DNA from: Flavobacteriales bacterium
Lineage (GTDB): Bacteria > Bacteroidota > Bacteroidia > Flavobacteriales_F > PHOS-HE28
Length of the DNA: 64,000 nucleotides
Direction of reading: 5' to 3'
Assembly: GCA_016700415.1 (NCBI GenBank)
Contig: CP065018.1
Span: 1,611,001-1,675,000 of the forward strand
Shown: positions 9,582-17,283 of the stretch, in pieces
Layout of the letters: every line of letters begins with the position of its first letter
Numbering within the stretch: the first letter of the stretch is position 1
Made by a program: the position numbers and the translations under genes
The notes under the pieces: generated by a model
The model's input: only the letters and a program-made list of their open reading frames with translations
The model's database searches: none
What the model was told of the DNA's origin: nothing

Positions 9582-9604
9582 GTTGCTATGTGAAATAGCG
9601 TTCA

Positions 9605-10093
9605 TCACGCCTTGAAGGTAGCATAAATTTTGTTTATGGAAGGTTGATATGGATCACTCTTTGAGCTTGGCATCCATCCCAGATCGCCTGCCTTATGGCC
9701 AACGTAATCCTGATCGGCATTACCGGTGAAGGTGATGCCGGTCTTCATCCAGTCGCGGTAGCTGCCTTGCTGCGCCGTGTTGTCCGCAGCGGCGAGGTGG
9801 AGGAGGCTCTAAGGGCCGGGTGCGCCGGCGGCATAGAAGCCATCAACATCAGGACTAAGCAAGAGCGAACCGTCCTTAACCTGAGCAGGGAAACCGCCTA
9901 TGGTGTAGGTGGCATCGGGTAGCAACCGGAAGCGCTTTTCGGCATTTGTGCGAAGAATGAGGTCCGCATTGTTTTGTGTTCCGAGGTAGTCCGTGGTTGG
10001 ATTAACGGTGCTGTTCCCTGGGAGGACCCAAGGAGTTTGTGCAACGGCCATGGTAGTGATCAACCATGCGCCTATCAACAATTGAGTTTTCAT
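9605..10093 (-). pseudogene. Decayed S74 paralogue, N-terminal part only (cassette copy 2)
   Basis: Reading from the ATG at 10093, a signal peptide (MKTQLLIGAWLITTMAVAQ) and a region parallel to the N-terminus of the intact S74 protein are seen: YTIGGFPAQVKDGSLLLSPD against YTIGGFPSQTKDGSLLLSPD. The frame meets a TAG at 9809-9811 exactly where the intact copy has Tyr (LGPYSLLHL). After the stop the same frame continues as LLHLAAADNTAQQGSYRDWM.., again matching the intact gene, until about 9690. There homology ends, and a second stop lies at 9605. The middle, the S74 chaperone and the sorting domain are missing. It is a pseudogene by nonsense mutation plus 3' deletion. Confidence 0.85.
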
Positions 10094-10129
10094 TGCTTGA
10101 CGGGTATTTCCGCTCGCAACACTTCTTCT

Positions 10130-11146
10130 TCACTTGACGAACCTTGCTACATACTGGGCGTTTGTGGTACTTGCGATAGCGATGTAGGCCCCAGCGGAAA
10201 GTCGAGAAGGTATGGGGAATCGCTTGCTTCCTTCTGAACCACCTGCCACCCAAACGGTACGGCCCGCCGCATCGGTTACGATCAACCTATCGAGATTGAA
10301 ACCACCCGACCAAACGATGTCCGGCCCTTGAACGGAAAGTAAATGCTCGTCGGGGTTCAATGGCGCAACAGTCTGGCTTGTTACGGCCACTACAGAGATC
10401 AGGTCCATGTAGTAGTATACCGCTGGCGGATAGGAACCCCAACCCAACCAGATGCCATCAACATCATCGCCATCAGCAAATGTGCCTACCGTGATCCATT
10501 CCTCGTTCCCCGCCGCTTCGATGGTATCGGCCAACTCCTGCCAATCCGTATCCTCTATTTACGCCGAGGTGGACGACCGCAGATGGGCCTGCGGTACAAA
10601 AGGCAGAGTAGTCGGGAACGGTGCATGTACACTATCAGGACCGAAATACACCCCGATCGCATTGATGGCACCGTTCACACCACTGGGTTTTGCACAAAAC
10701 AGCGACACTTTATATGCTACTCCGGCCTCCAATGGCTGCAGCAGCTTTGCTGTGACGTAGTCGCGGGCATTCGAATTCCCGGGCCCGTACCATTGATATC
10801 CCCCAAAGAAGCGCTCCCCCTCATATGCGTACTTGTAACCCTGCAATTGGATGGATGGATCATCAGGATCCATAATGTGGTATCCGCAAGGATCCGCCAC
10901 ATTGCAGTTCCAAATATCAGGTGTCGCCGTATTCGCGGTGTACCAAGAAGTAGCTTCAAGCTGTGGTGGTGGCCAACCCGAGCAATAGGTAGTATCCTCA
11001 AATCCGGGGTTGGGGACAAGGTTGATCTGTGCCGTCGCTATCCCAGCGAGAGCAAGGTTCATCAAAAAAGCCGCAGCACAGCGGGTTCTGGCTTGTTGCC
11101 GGAACCCACTGGCTTTGGCAGTAAAAGGAAGAAGTGCTTTGAGCAT
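10130..11146 (-). pseudogene. LVPNPGFE-type secreted protein interrupted by an in-frame stop (cassette copy 2)
   Basis: From the ATG at 11146 (MLKALLPFTAKASGFRQ) the frame encodes a signal peptide and NLVPNPGFEDTTYCSGWPPP, closely parallel to the copy at 11950-12936. An in-frame TAA at 10559-10561 interrupts it. The same frame resumes directly with IEDTDWQELADTIEAAGNEEW, aligning without a gap to the paralogue's VSTDWVELADTFMAIGNERW, and runs through the T9SS-like tail to FVK at 10130. Without the stop the product would be about 338 residues, like its paralogues. A sequencing error could create one stop, but the neighbouring fragment also carries one. An upstream in-frame ATG at 11272 lies inside the repeat module and is not credible. 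Confidence 0.82.
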
Positions 11147-11295
11147 TTTGTTTCTTCTTTCTTGTTCACCGCTTCTTCGGCACTTGGAAGACACGCTTGG
11201 TTTTCCCAGCATTGTCCTGCGCTTCCGGCCACGTGATCGTGGATACCGGGTGCTCACCGTCCCGCCCGGCATGCGGCTTGCTCCGGGGAGGATCG

Positions 11296-11383
11296 TACCT
11301 TTGCTATCTCTGTTTCATGTTCATTCGCGTGTTCGTGGGACTTGAGTTACGGCCCTCGGTGTTTGCGCACCGGGGGCTTTTTT
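11296..11383 (+). ncRNA. Candidate small RNA module, copy 2
   Basis: A TACCTTTG box at 11296-11303, a short body ending in GTGGGAC and a terminator at 11351. The body between box and terminator has diverged from copies 1 and 3, but box, GTGGGAC and terminator keep their order and similar spacing. The predicted transcript is about 75-80 nt. Confidence 0.42.
11351..11383 (+). terminator. Intrinsic terminator of repeat module, copy 2
   Basis: A stem GGCCCTCGGTG..CACCGGGGGC is followed by six T residues on the plus strand. Confidence 0.78.
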
Positions 11384-11628
11384 GTTGAGGCTATCGATGG
11401 TTACTACCTTTTCTGCACATTATTGAAGTGTCTTGGCAAAGGGGTATTTTGGCATAGGGTTCGAATTCCTCATGGCATTTACAATATATAGGTTCTTTTC
11501 GGTTGGAAGTAGTTCATGGCTGATAAGTTGTCCGTTCAGGTCAGAAGTCTTTCTTGCATGTATTCGGGGGCACGGGAGGACGGCCCACAACGCACATGCC
11601 CGCGCTCGCCTAACTCCCGCGCCAGAAA
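11384..11628. other. Intergenic remnant between repeat module and S74 fragment
   Basis: About 245 bp, noticeably AT-richer than its surroundings up to about 11560. I find no gene, hairpin or clear homology to the intact S74 gene. It sits where the missing 3' part of the copy-3 S74 gene should be, so it is probably deletion scar or foreign filler. Confidence 0.5.
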
Positions 11629-11931
11629 TTATTTATGGAAGACTCGCGCGAGTTGGGGGTTACCGAGGAAGGTATTGTCCGGACTGATCAGGGTAAATCC
11701 GTTGGCCGGTACACTGCTGAAACCACCCAAGGTCGGATAGGTTTCCGTGGCGTTGACACGGATACGGAACAGATTGTCCGTCCGGAACACCAGTTGATTA
11801 TTGTCCGTTGTGCCGACAAAATCGGTACTCGGAAAGGTTCCTCCGTTACCGGGCAGCACCCAAGGGGTGGATTGTGCGGTACAGCTCCAAATGGTCAGCA
11901 GACCTAGGCCTGCCATGCTTATGCGTTTCAT
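11629..11931 (-). pseudogene. Truncated S74 paralogue, N-terminal 100 residues (cassette copy 3)
   Basis: A signal peptide (MKRISMAGLGLLTIWSCTAQ) is followed by STPWVLPGNGGTFPSTDFVG, the counterpart of TPWVLPGNSTVNPTTDYLG in copy 2, and then LGGFSS..GFTLISPDNTFLGN, matching the intact gene's IGGFPS..GSLLLSPDVNTFLGA. The frame ends at RVFHK, about 90 residues into the homologous region. The S74 and T9SS domains are absent. It starts 18 bp after the cassette-3 LVPN-type gene. It may still be translated as a short secreted peptide, but it looks like a remnant. Confidence 0.78.
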
Positions 11932-11949
11932 GGGATTTAAGCTTTTCGC

Positions 11950-12936
11950 TCAATCCCTCCCCCCCTTGACAAAGCTCACCGATCGCCTTTCCGTATCACT
12001 GAATACGCTCAGTACATATACCCCTGTTGCCAAGTTCGTTGGCAACATATAGGGTAGTTCTGCTGAACCGTGGATGGGCTTCCATTGCCGGATGACCCGC
12101 CCGGTGGCATCAAACAGCATGGCATCCGTCAATGGGGATGATCCATACCAATAGAAGGCATCACCCCTCAGTTCCAAAGAGGGTTTCACCGGTCCTTCAG
12201 CTATTCCACTGCCAGCATCAACAGGCTCCACACGGATGTCGTCGAAGTAGTAGTAAGCAGCTCCCAACGGAAAACCGGGAATGACGATGCCGTTCACATC
12301 ATCCACATGGGTGAAGGTGCCAAAGATCATCCAGCGTTCGTTTCCAATGGCCATAAAGGTGTCTGCCAGTTCCACCCAATCCGTGCTCACCAAGTAACCA
12401 CTGTCCGGGCTGAACAGTTGCACCTGTGGGATCACTTCAATGGTGTAGAGATCATCTTGGAACAAACTGTCCTGTGCGAAATAGACGCCGATGCGGTCAA
12501 TAGCCATGTGGGCAGGCGGAGCCAGTGCATAGTGCATTGAAACCCGGTAGGAGTCACCCGCCTCCATTGGCGCCAAAAGCCTTGCCATCAAGTATTCATG
12601 GACATCGGAACTTCCAGCGCCATACCACTGCCAGCAACCAGCGAACCGTTCACCTTCATACGGTTCCGTATAGATGTCGCTACCGGGCACCAGATCAACT
12701 CCGCATCCACGGACCAAGTCGGCATCGTACATATCTGGCGTGGCTGTGTTCGCGCTGGTCCAATGCAGCGCACTTGTGAAGGGCGGATCCCACCCTGTGC
12801 AATGGACCGTATCCTCAAAGCCGCCATTTGGCACGAGGTTTTGTGCCGTCGCTTTTACAGCGAGGGCTGCCACAAGCGCCAAGGGGATGGTGCGAGTGGT
12901 GAGGTTTGTCAAGGAAGGAAGGAGTGTATTGAGCAT
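11950..12936 (-). CDS. Secreted LVPNGGFE-type beta-sandwich protein with T9SS tail (cassette copy 3)
   Basis: A 328-residue intact paralogue. The signal peptide ends ALAVKATAQ. The mature protein starts NLVPNGGFEDTVHCTGWDPP. AAYYYFDDIRVEPV closes the N-terminal beta-sandwich near residue 240, and the C-terminal region (DAMLFDATGRVIRQW..LATGVYVLSVFSDTERRSVSFVKGG) has the layout of a T9SS type A tail. It probably sits on the cell surface; the ligand is unknown. Gene order within the unit is LVPN-type gene then S74 gene, as in the other two copies. The start at 12936 gives a normal signal peptide; upstream sequence belongs to the repeat module. Confidence 0.8.
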   Translation of the reverse strand: MLNTLLPSLTNLTTRTIPLALVAALAVKATAQNLVPNGGFEDTVHCTGWDPPFTSALHWTSANTATPDMYDADLVRGCGVDLVPGSDIYTEPYEGERFAGCWQWYGAGSSDVHEYLMARLLAPMEAGDSYRVSMHYALAPPAHMAIDRIGVYFAQDSLFQDDLYTIEVIPQVQLFSPDSGYLVSTDWVELADTFMAIGNERWMIFGTFTHVDDVNGIVIPGFPLGAAYYYFDDIRVEPVDAGSGIAEGPVKPSLELRGDAFYWYGSSPLTDAMLFDATGRVIRQWKPIHGSAELPYMLPTNLATGVYVLSVFSDTERRSVSFVKGGRD

Positions 12937-13089
12937 GTTTTTGTTTTTCTCCTTTCTTGTTCACCGCTTCTTTGGCACCTTGAGGACGTGCTTGGTTTCC
13001 CAGCATTGCCCTGCGCTTCCGGCCACGTGATCGTGGATACCGGGTGCTCACCGTCCCGCCCGGCATGCGGCTTGCTCCGGGGAGGATCG

Positions 13090-13183
13090 TATCTTTGCTT
13101 AGCTTTTGTTCATCTTACTTTCCGGTTTGGTGGGACATGAGCGACACGGCCCTCGGTGTTAGTAGCACCGGGGGCTTTTTTTT
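13090..13183 (+). ncRNA. Candidate small RNA module, copy 3
   Basis: A TATCTTTG box at 13090-13097 is followed by a body nearly identical to copy 1 (GCTTTTGTTCATCTTACTTT, GTGGGAC) and a terminator at 13148. The predicted transcript is about 80 nt. The three copies keep box and terminator while flanking protein genes decayed, which argues for some selection or recent duplication. Confidence 0.45.
13148..13183 (+). terminator. Intrinsic terminator of repeat module, copy 3
   Basis: A stem GGCCCTCGGTG..CACCGGGGGC with an 8-nt T run on the plus strand. Confidence 0.8.
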
Positions 13184-13649
13184 GTGGCATTGCCAAGATG
13201 ACTTTACCTTGTTTGGTCCAAAAATGGACTGGCGACTGGCGACTGGCGACTGGCGACTGGCTGTACACCGCGCTCATGGCCAAAATTGCTCGTGAGGCAT
13301 AGCCGAAGTGAAAACCCTGTTGTGTTATGATCGAAGGCTTTCATGCCGATAAAGCTACGCGCAAAATCGGGTCTTCCAAATTTTTGTGAATGCACGTTCT
13401 TGGATCGTTGCTCAGTGCATCGCGATGTGGATCACACATACCGGAATGCACGGGCCTTTCCAATTATCAGGACCACACCATTGGATGTTGAGGTCCGTGT
13501 TTCCCGAGTGGACCTGGCCCGTCGGAGCAAGCTCTTTCGCAACACTGACAATGGCGCGTTGAAAGGGCGGCGGCATGAGGCCAAAGTAAACGCGCGGTGC
13601 CCGGTAAACTTGCACTGCCTACGGAACCAATTTTTCCGCAGCGGACCCC
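13184..13649. other. Gene-free stretch upstream of murB
   Basis: About 465 bp without a supportable gene. It holds a five-unit heptamer repeat (13227-13261) and otherwise unique sequence. Short frames on both strands have no family resemblance. The murB promoter should lie near its 3' end; GGTAAACTTGC about 50 bp before the start loosely resembles a -7 box. Confidence 0.6.
13227..13261. repeat. Short tandem repeat, five units of GACTGGC
   Basis: Five perfect consecutive 7-bp units in non-coding DNA. Confidence 0.9.
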
Positions 13650-14666
13650 ATGGACATCCAGCACGACGTCGAACTCCTTCCTTTCAACACCTTTCATGTG
13701 TCGGCCCGCGCGGCGCATTTGGCACGGTTCCGTTCGTTGGACGAGCTCCGTGCCTTGCTGAGCGCCCCGGAACTGAAGGGCCTGCCGCGCTTGGTGATGG
13801 GCGGAGGCAGCAACATGCTTTTCACCCGCGATTGGCCCGGCGTGGTGCTGCTGAACGAGATCGAAGGCATCACCGTGGTGGAAGAGAATGATGACCATGT
13901 GATCGTCCGTTCCGGTTCGGGCGTGGTGTGGCACGAGTTCGTGGCGCATTGCGTGGGTGAAGGCTGGGGCGGGATCGAGAACCTGTCGTTGATCCCCGGC
14001 AAAGTGGGTGCCACGCCCATGCAGAACATCGGGGCCTACGGCGTGGAGATCAAGGACGTCTTTGACCACTTGGAAGCACTGCGGATCAGTGACGGCGAAG
14101 TGGTGCGCTTCAATGCGGAGGAATGCCGGTTCGGTTATCGCGAAAGCTTTTTCAAGCATGAAGGCAAGAACAAGTACATCATCCTGAGCGTGGCGTTCAA
14201 GCTGTCCAAGCATCCGCTGGTGCGCACTTATTACGGCAGCATCAAGCACGAGCTGGAGCAGCGCGGCATCACCGCGCCCACGATCCAGGACGTGAGCGAC
14301 GCCGTGATACACATCCGCCGCAGCAAGCTCCCGGACACGCACGTGCTGGGCAACGCGGGCAGTTTTTTCAAGAACCCGGTGGTGGCGGCGGAACTGGCGG
14401 AGCGCATCAAAGCGACCCATCCGGACCTGGTCTCCTTTCCCGGTGATGAGGGCCATGTGAAACTGGCTGCCGGTTGGCTGATCGAGCAGGCCGGCTGGAA
14501 GGGCTTCCGCGAAGCGGACCTCGGCGTACACAAGGACCAGGCCTTGGTGCTCGTGAACTACGGCGGCTCCACCGGCAGCGCGATCTTCGACCTCTCCACC
14601 CGCGTGCTGGAGAGCGTGAAAGAGAAATTCGGAGTGGAGCTGGAGCGGGAGGTGAACATCATTTGA
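13650..14666 (+). CDS. murB: UDP-N-acetylmuramate dehydrogenase MurB
   Basis: A 338-residue cytoplasmic flavoenzyme that reduces enolpyruvyl-UDP-GlcNAc to UDP-MurNAc with NADPH, an early step of peptidoglycan synthesis. The FAD-binding PCMH part begins with LLPFNTFHVSARA and includes VMGGGSNML and IPGKVGATPMQNIGAYG. Catalytic residues by family analogy are Arg164 (FGYRESFFK), Ser238 (NAGSFFKNP) and Glu334 near the end (LEREVNII). The length and presence of the extra loop regions fit a type I enzyme. It stands alone, with the S9 peptidase gene about 100 bp downstream on the same strand. Confidence 0.96.
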   Translation: MDIQHDVELLPFNTFHVSARAAHLARFRSLDELRALLSAPELKGLPRLVMGGGSNMLFTRDWPGVVLLNEIEGITVVEENDDHVIVRSGSGVVWHEFVAHCVGEGWGGIENLSLIPGKVGATPMQNIGAYGVEIKDVFDHLEALRISDGEVVRFNAEECRFGYRESFFKHEGKNKYIILSVAFKLSKHPLVRTYYGSIKHELEQRGITAPTIQDVSDAVIHIRRSKLPDTHVLGNAGSFFKNPVVAAELAERIKATHPDLVSFPGDEGHVKLAAGWLIEQAGWKGFREADLGVHKDQALVLVNYGGSTGSAIFDLSTRVLESVKEKFGVELEREVNII

Positions 14667-14772
14667 GTCTCTTGGGTTTGGGACGCAGAGACGCGCATCC
14701 TTCGTGTCCTTAGCGTCCTTCGTGGTACCCTTTGACCAGCATTCACTTTCTTCGCACCCTCAATCCTCCACC

Positions 14773-16941
14773 ATGCTACGTCGCGCGCTTTTGTTGATCT
14801 CGCTCCTCGCAACCACGTTGCTTTCCGCACAGGAGAAAAAGGAACTCACGCTCAAGGCCACCATCCTCGATCGGTCCCTGTATCCGGAACGGATGAGCGG
14901 CCTTCAATGGATCACCAGCATCAACAGCTACTCATTCGTCAAGGACAGTGCGCTGATGCGGGGTGGGGCCAGTGAACGCACGGACCGTGTGATCGCCACC
15001 TTGAACGACCTCAACAATGGCCGTAGCACCGGTGATAGCCTGAAGCGCTTCCCGGATGTGGAATGGACCAATGCCACCACCTTCATGTTCGGGCAAGGCG
15101 ATCGCACCTACACCTTCGACGTGACGAAGAAGACCTCGAACCTGCGCCTCACCACCGCCAGTGATGCGGAGAACGAGGACCATGACGATGCCTATGACAA
15201 GATCGCTTTCACCCGCGGGGAGAACCTCTTCATCGCGGGCCTCGGAGACAGCATCAAGCAGGTAACCTTCGACGGTAGCGACGGCATCGTGAACGGCAAG
15301 AGCGTGCACCGCGAGGAGTACGGCATCACCAAAGGCACCTTCTGGAGCCCGGACGGCAACCTGCTCGCCTTCTACCGCATGGACGAGACCATGGTGACGC
15401 CCTACTACGTGGAGGACATCACCACCACACCGAGCACCTTCAAGAAGTTCCGCTACCCCATGGCGGGCCAGACGAGCCACCATGTGACGCTCGGCGTGTA
15501 CGACACGCGCACCGGCAAGACCGTCTTCATCAACCCGGACGGGCCTGCGGACCATTACCTCACGAACATCAGCTGGGACCCGGACAACACCCACATCCAG
15601 ATCATCTTGTTGAACCGTGCCACGGACAACTTCAAAGTGATCCGCTATGACGTGAGCACCGGGCGGGCCGTGCGCACCCTTTTCGAGGAATCGGACAAGA
15701 AGTGGCTGGAGCCCGAACATCCCCTCACCTTCCTGAAGAAAACTCCTTCCCAGTTCATCCACTGGAGCCAACGTGACGGCTGGTGGCACCTTTACCTGTA
15801 TGACACGGAAAAGGGCATGATCCGGCAGTTGACCAAGGGTCCGTGGGTGGTGAAGGACATCCTCGGCCTCGATGCCAAGGAGCGTTTCGTCTATGTCTCA
15901 GGCACGGCCATGATCGACCCGAAAGATCCGAAAGGTGCTATGGAAACGCAGCTTTACAGCGTAGAGCTGGCCACGGGGAATACCGTGCAATTGACACAGC
16001 AGCCCGGCACACACAACGGCCAACTGAGCAGCGACGGCAAGTACATCATCGATCAGTGGAGCAGCGTTAGCGTCCCCGGCCGCGTTGAGGTGTTGGATGC
16101 CAGCAACGGTAAGGTCGTGAAGACGTTGTTGAACAGCAAGGACCCGCTGGCGAGCTACAACGTGGGCACGGTGGAATTCACCCAAGTGACCGGCGAGAAT
16201 GGCGATATCCTGAATGCGCGCATCATCAAGCCCAGCGGCTTCCAAAGCCGGGAACGCTATCCGGTGATCGTTTATTTGTACAACGGCCCGCACGTGCAGT
16301 TGGTCACGAACAGTTTCAATGGAGGTGCGCCTTTGTGGATGCTGGAGGCGGCGCAACGCGGTTACATCGTCTTCACCGTGGACGGCCACGGCAGCGGCAA
16401 TCGCGGGCAGGCGTTCGAGCAGGTGATCTACCGCCAGCTCGGCGTCACCGAGGTGAAGGACCAGTTGGACGGCGCCGAATACCTGAAGAGCCTTCCCTAC
16501 GTGGACGGCACGCGCATGGCGGTGCATGGCTGGAGCTTCGGCGGGCACATGACCACGGCCCTGATGCTGCGTGACCCCGGCGTGTTCCAAGTGGGCGTGG
16601 CCGGCGGTGCCGTGCAGGACTGGAAACTGTATGAAGTGATGTACACCGAGCGCTACATGGACACACCGGAGGAAAACCCGGAAGGCTATGCCGCTACTGC
16701 GCTTCCACCGTTAGCGGACAAACTTCAAGGCGACCTGTTGCTGATCCAGGACAACATGGATGAAACGGTGGTGCCGGAGCATGCCCTGCGCTTCCTGAAG
16801 AGCTGCGTGGACAAAGGGATCCACCCTGATTTCTTCTACTACCCCGGCCATCCGCACAATGTGCGCGGCAAGGACCGCGTGCATCTGTACACGGAGATCC
16901 TGGACTACATCGACGCGAAGCTGGGCGTGAAGAGACCGTAG
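14773..16941 (+). CDS. Dipeptidyl peptidase IV-like S9 serine peptidase
   Basis: A 722-residue exported peptidase of the S9B group, which removes X-Pro/X-Ala dipeptides from peptide N-termini. The signal peptide is MLRRALLLISLLATTLLSAQ; an in-frame ATG at 14704 would put 23 extra residues in front of it, so I start at 14773. The eight-bladed propeller (N-terminal DPPIV_N region) carries YRMDETMVTPYY, corresponding to the Glu-rich substrate N-terminus site. The hydrolase domain has the nucleophile Ser588 in GWSFGGH, Asp660 in IQDNMDE and His693 in PGHPHNV. It is presumably periplasmic or surface associated and used for peptide nutrition. Confidence 0.94.
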   Translation: MLRRALLLISLLATTLLSAQEKKELTLKATILDRSLYPERMSGLQWITSINSYSFVKDSALMRGGASERTDRVIATLNDLNNGRSTGDSLKRFPDVEWTNATTFMFGQGDRTYTFDVTKKTSNLRLTTASDAENEDHDDAYDKIAFTRGENLFIAGLGDSIKQVTFDGSDGIVNGKSVHREEYGITKGTFWSPDGNLLAFYRMDETMVTPYYVEDITTTPSTFKKFRYPMAGQTSHHVTLGVYDTRTGKTVFINPDGPADHYLTNISWDPDNTHIQIILLNRATDNFKVIRYDVSTGRAVRTLFEESDKKWLEPEHPLTFLKKTPSQFIHWSQRDGWWHLYLYDTEKGMIRQLTKGPWVVKDILGLDAKERFVYVSGTAMIDPKDPKGAMETQLYSVELATGNTVQLTQQPGTHNGQLSSDGKYIIDQWSSVSVPGRVEVLDASNGKVVKTLLNSKDPLASYNVGTVEFTQVTGENGDILNARIIKPSGFQSRERYPVIVYLYNGPHVQLVTNSFNGGAPLWMLEAAQRGYIVFTVDGHGSGNRGQAFEQVIYRQLGVTEVKDQLDGAEYLKSLPYVDGTRMAVHGWSFGGHMTTALMLRDPGVFQVGVAGGAVQDWKLYEVMYTERYMDTPEENPEGYAATALPPLADKLQGDLLLIQDNMDETVVPEHALRFLKSCVDKGIHPDFFYYPGHPHNVRGKDRVHLYTEILDYIDAKLGVKRP

Positions 16942-16977
16942 TCATTTTCACCACAGAGGCACAGAGGGCACAGAGGG

Positions 16978-17283
16978 GTCCGCCCGCGCTTGCAGCGCGA
17001 GTTTATCTGCCGAAGGCACGGCCCGCATGCCGGAGGCATGGCGTGCGAGGTCCGCGCCTGTGGCGCAATGAGGAGCTCACGGAAGCCGCAAAAACCGCTT
17101 AGACACTTCTGTGTTTCCGGAACGGAGACTCACGATATAGGCACCGGGCGCAAGGCCACTGACATCCACATCCACCGCTCCTGAACCGCTCATAACAGGC
17201 CGTGGCTGACCGATCATTCTGCGGTCCGCCCGCGCTTGTAGCGCGAGGCGTGCGAGGTTTGCGCCTTTGGCGCAACGAAGATC
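16978..17283. repeat. Partial direct duplication downstream of the M28 peptidase gene
   Basis: Two stretches (16978-17100 and 17222-17300) share GGTCCGCCCGCGCTTG, GCGTGCGAGGT, the mini-palindrome GCGCC..GGCGC and AGCCGCAAAAA. The first copy includes the duplicated peptidase tail. The spacer of copy 1 has an extra hairpin-forming insert around 17020-17045. Confidence 0.75.
17077..17217 (-). pseudogene. Orphan T9SS sorting-domain tail, duplicate of the M28 peptidase C-terminus
   Basis: Reading the minus strand from 17217, 46 codons encode DVSGLAPGAYIVSLRSGN and then VSKRFLRLP plus stop. The last residues of the adjacent peptidase are DVSGLAPGAYIACLRSGR and VSKRFLRLP. No signal peptide or upstream domain is present, so this is a duplicated 3' fragment rather than a gene. 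Confidence 0.85.

Larger units (their letters stand above)
11164..11383. repeat. Intergenic repeat module, copy 2
   Basis: About 220 bp upstream of the cassette-2 gene, near-identical over most of its length to 12959-13183. It includes the shared blocks TTCCGGCCACGTGATCGTGG and CGGCATGCGGCTTGCTCCGG, the TAnnTTTG box and the terminator. Copy 1 (about 9480-9581) shares only the 3' third. Confidence 0.85.
12959..13183. repeat. Intergenic repeat module, copy 3
   Basis: About 225 bp upstream of the cassette-3 gene, matching copy 2 (11164-11383) in its upstream two thirds and copy 1 (about 9489-9581) in its last third. Copy 3 therefore bridges the other two. Confidence 0.85.

Noticed and set aside
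9355..9615. 86-residue plus-strand frame over the repeat module copy 1
   Set aside because: It crosses the terminator hairpin and is not conserved in copies 2 and 3.
13227..13261. Tandem heptamer considered as a CRISPR or iteron array
   Set aside because: Units are contiguous 7-mers with no spacers, no cas genes and no replication gene; it is a simple tandem repeat.
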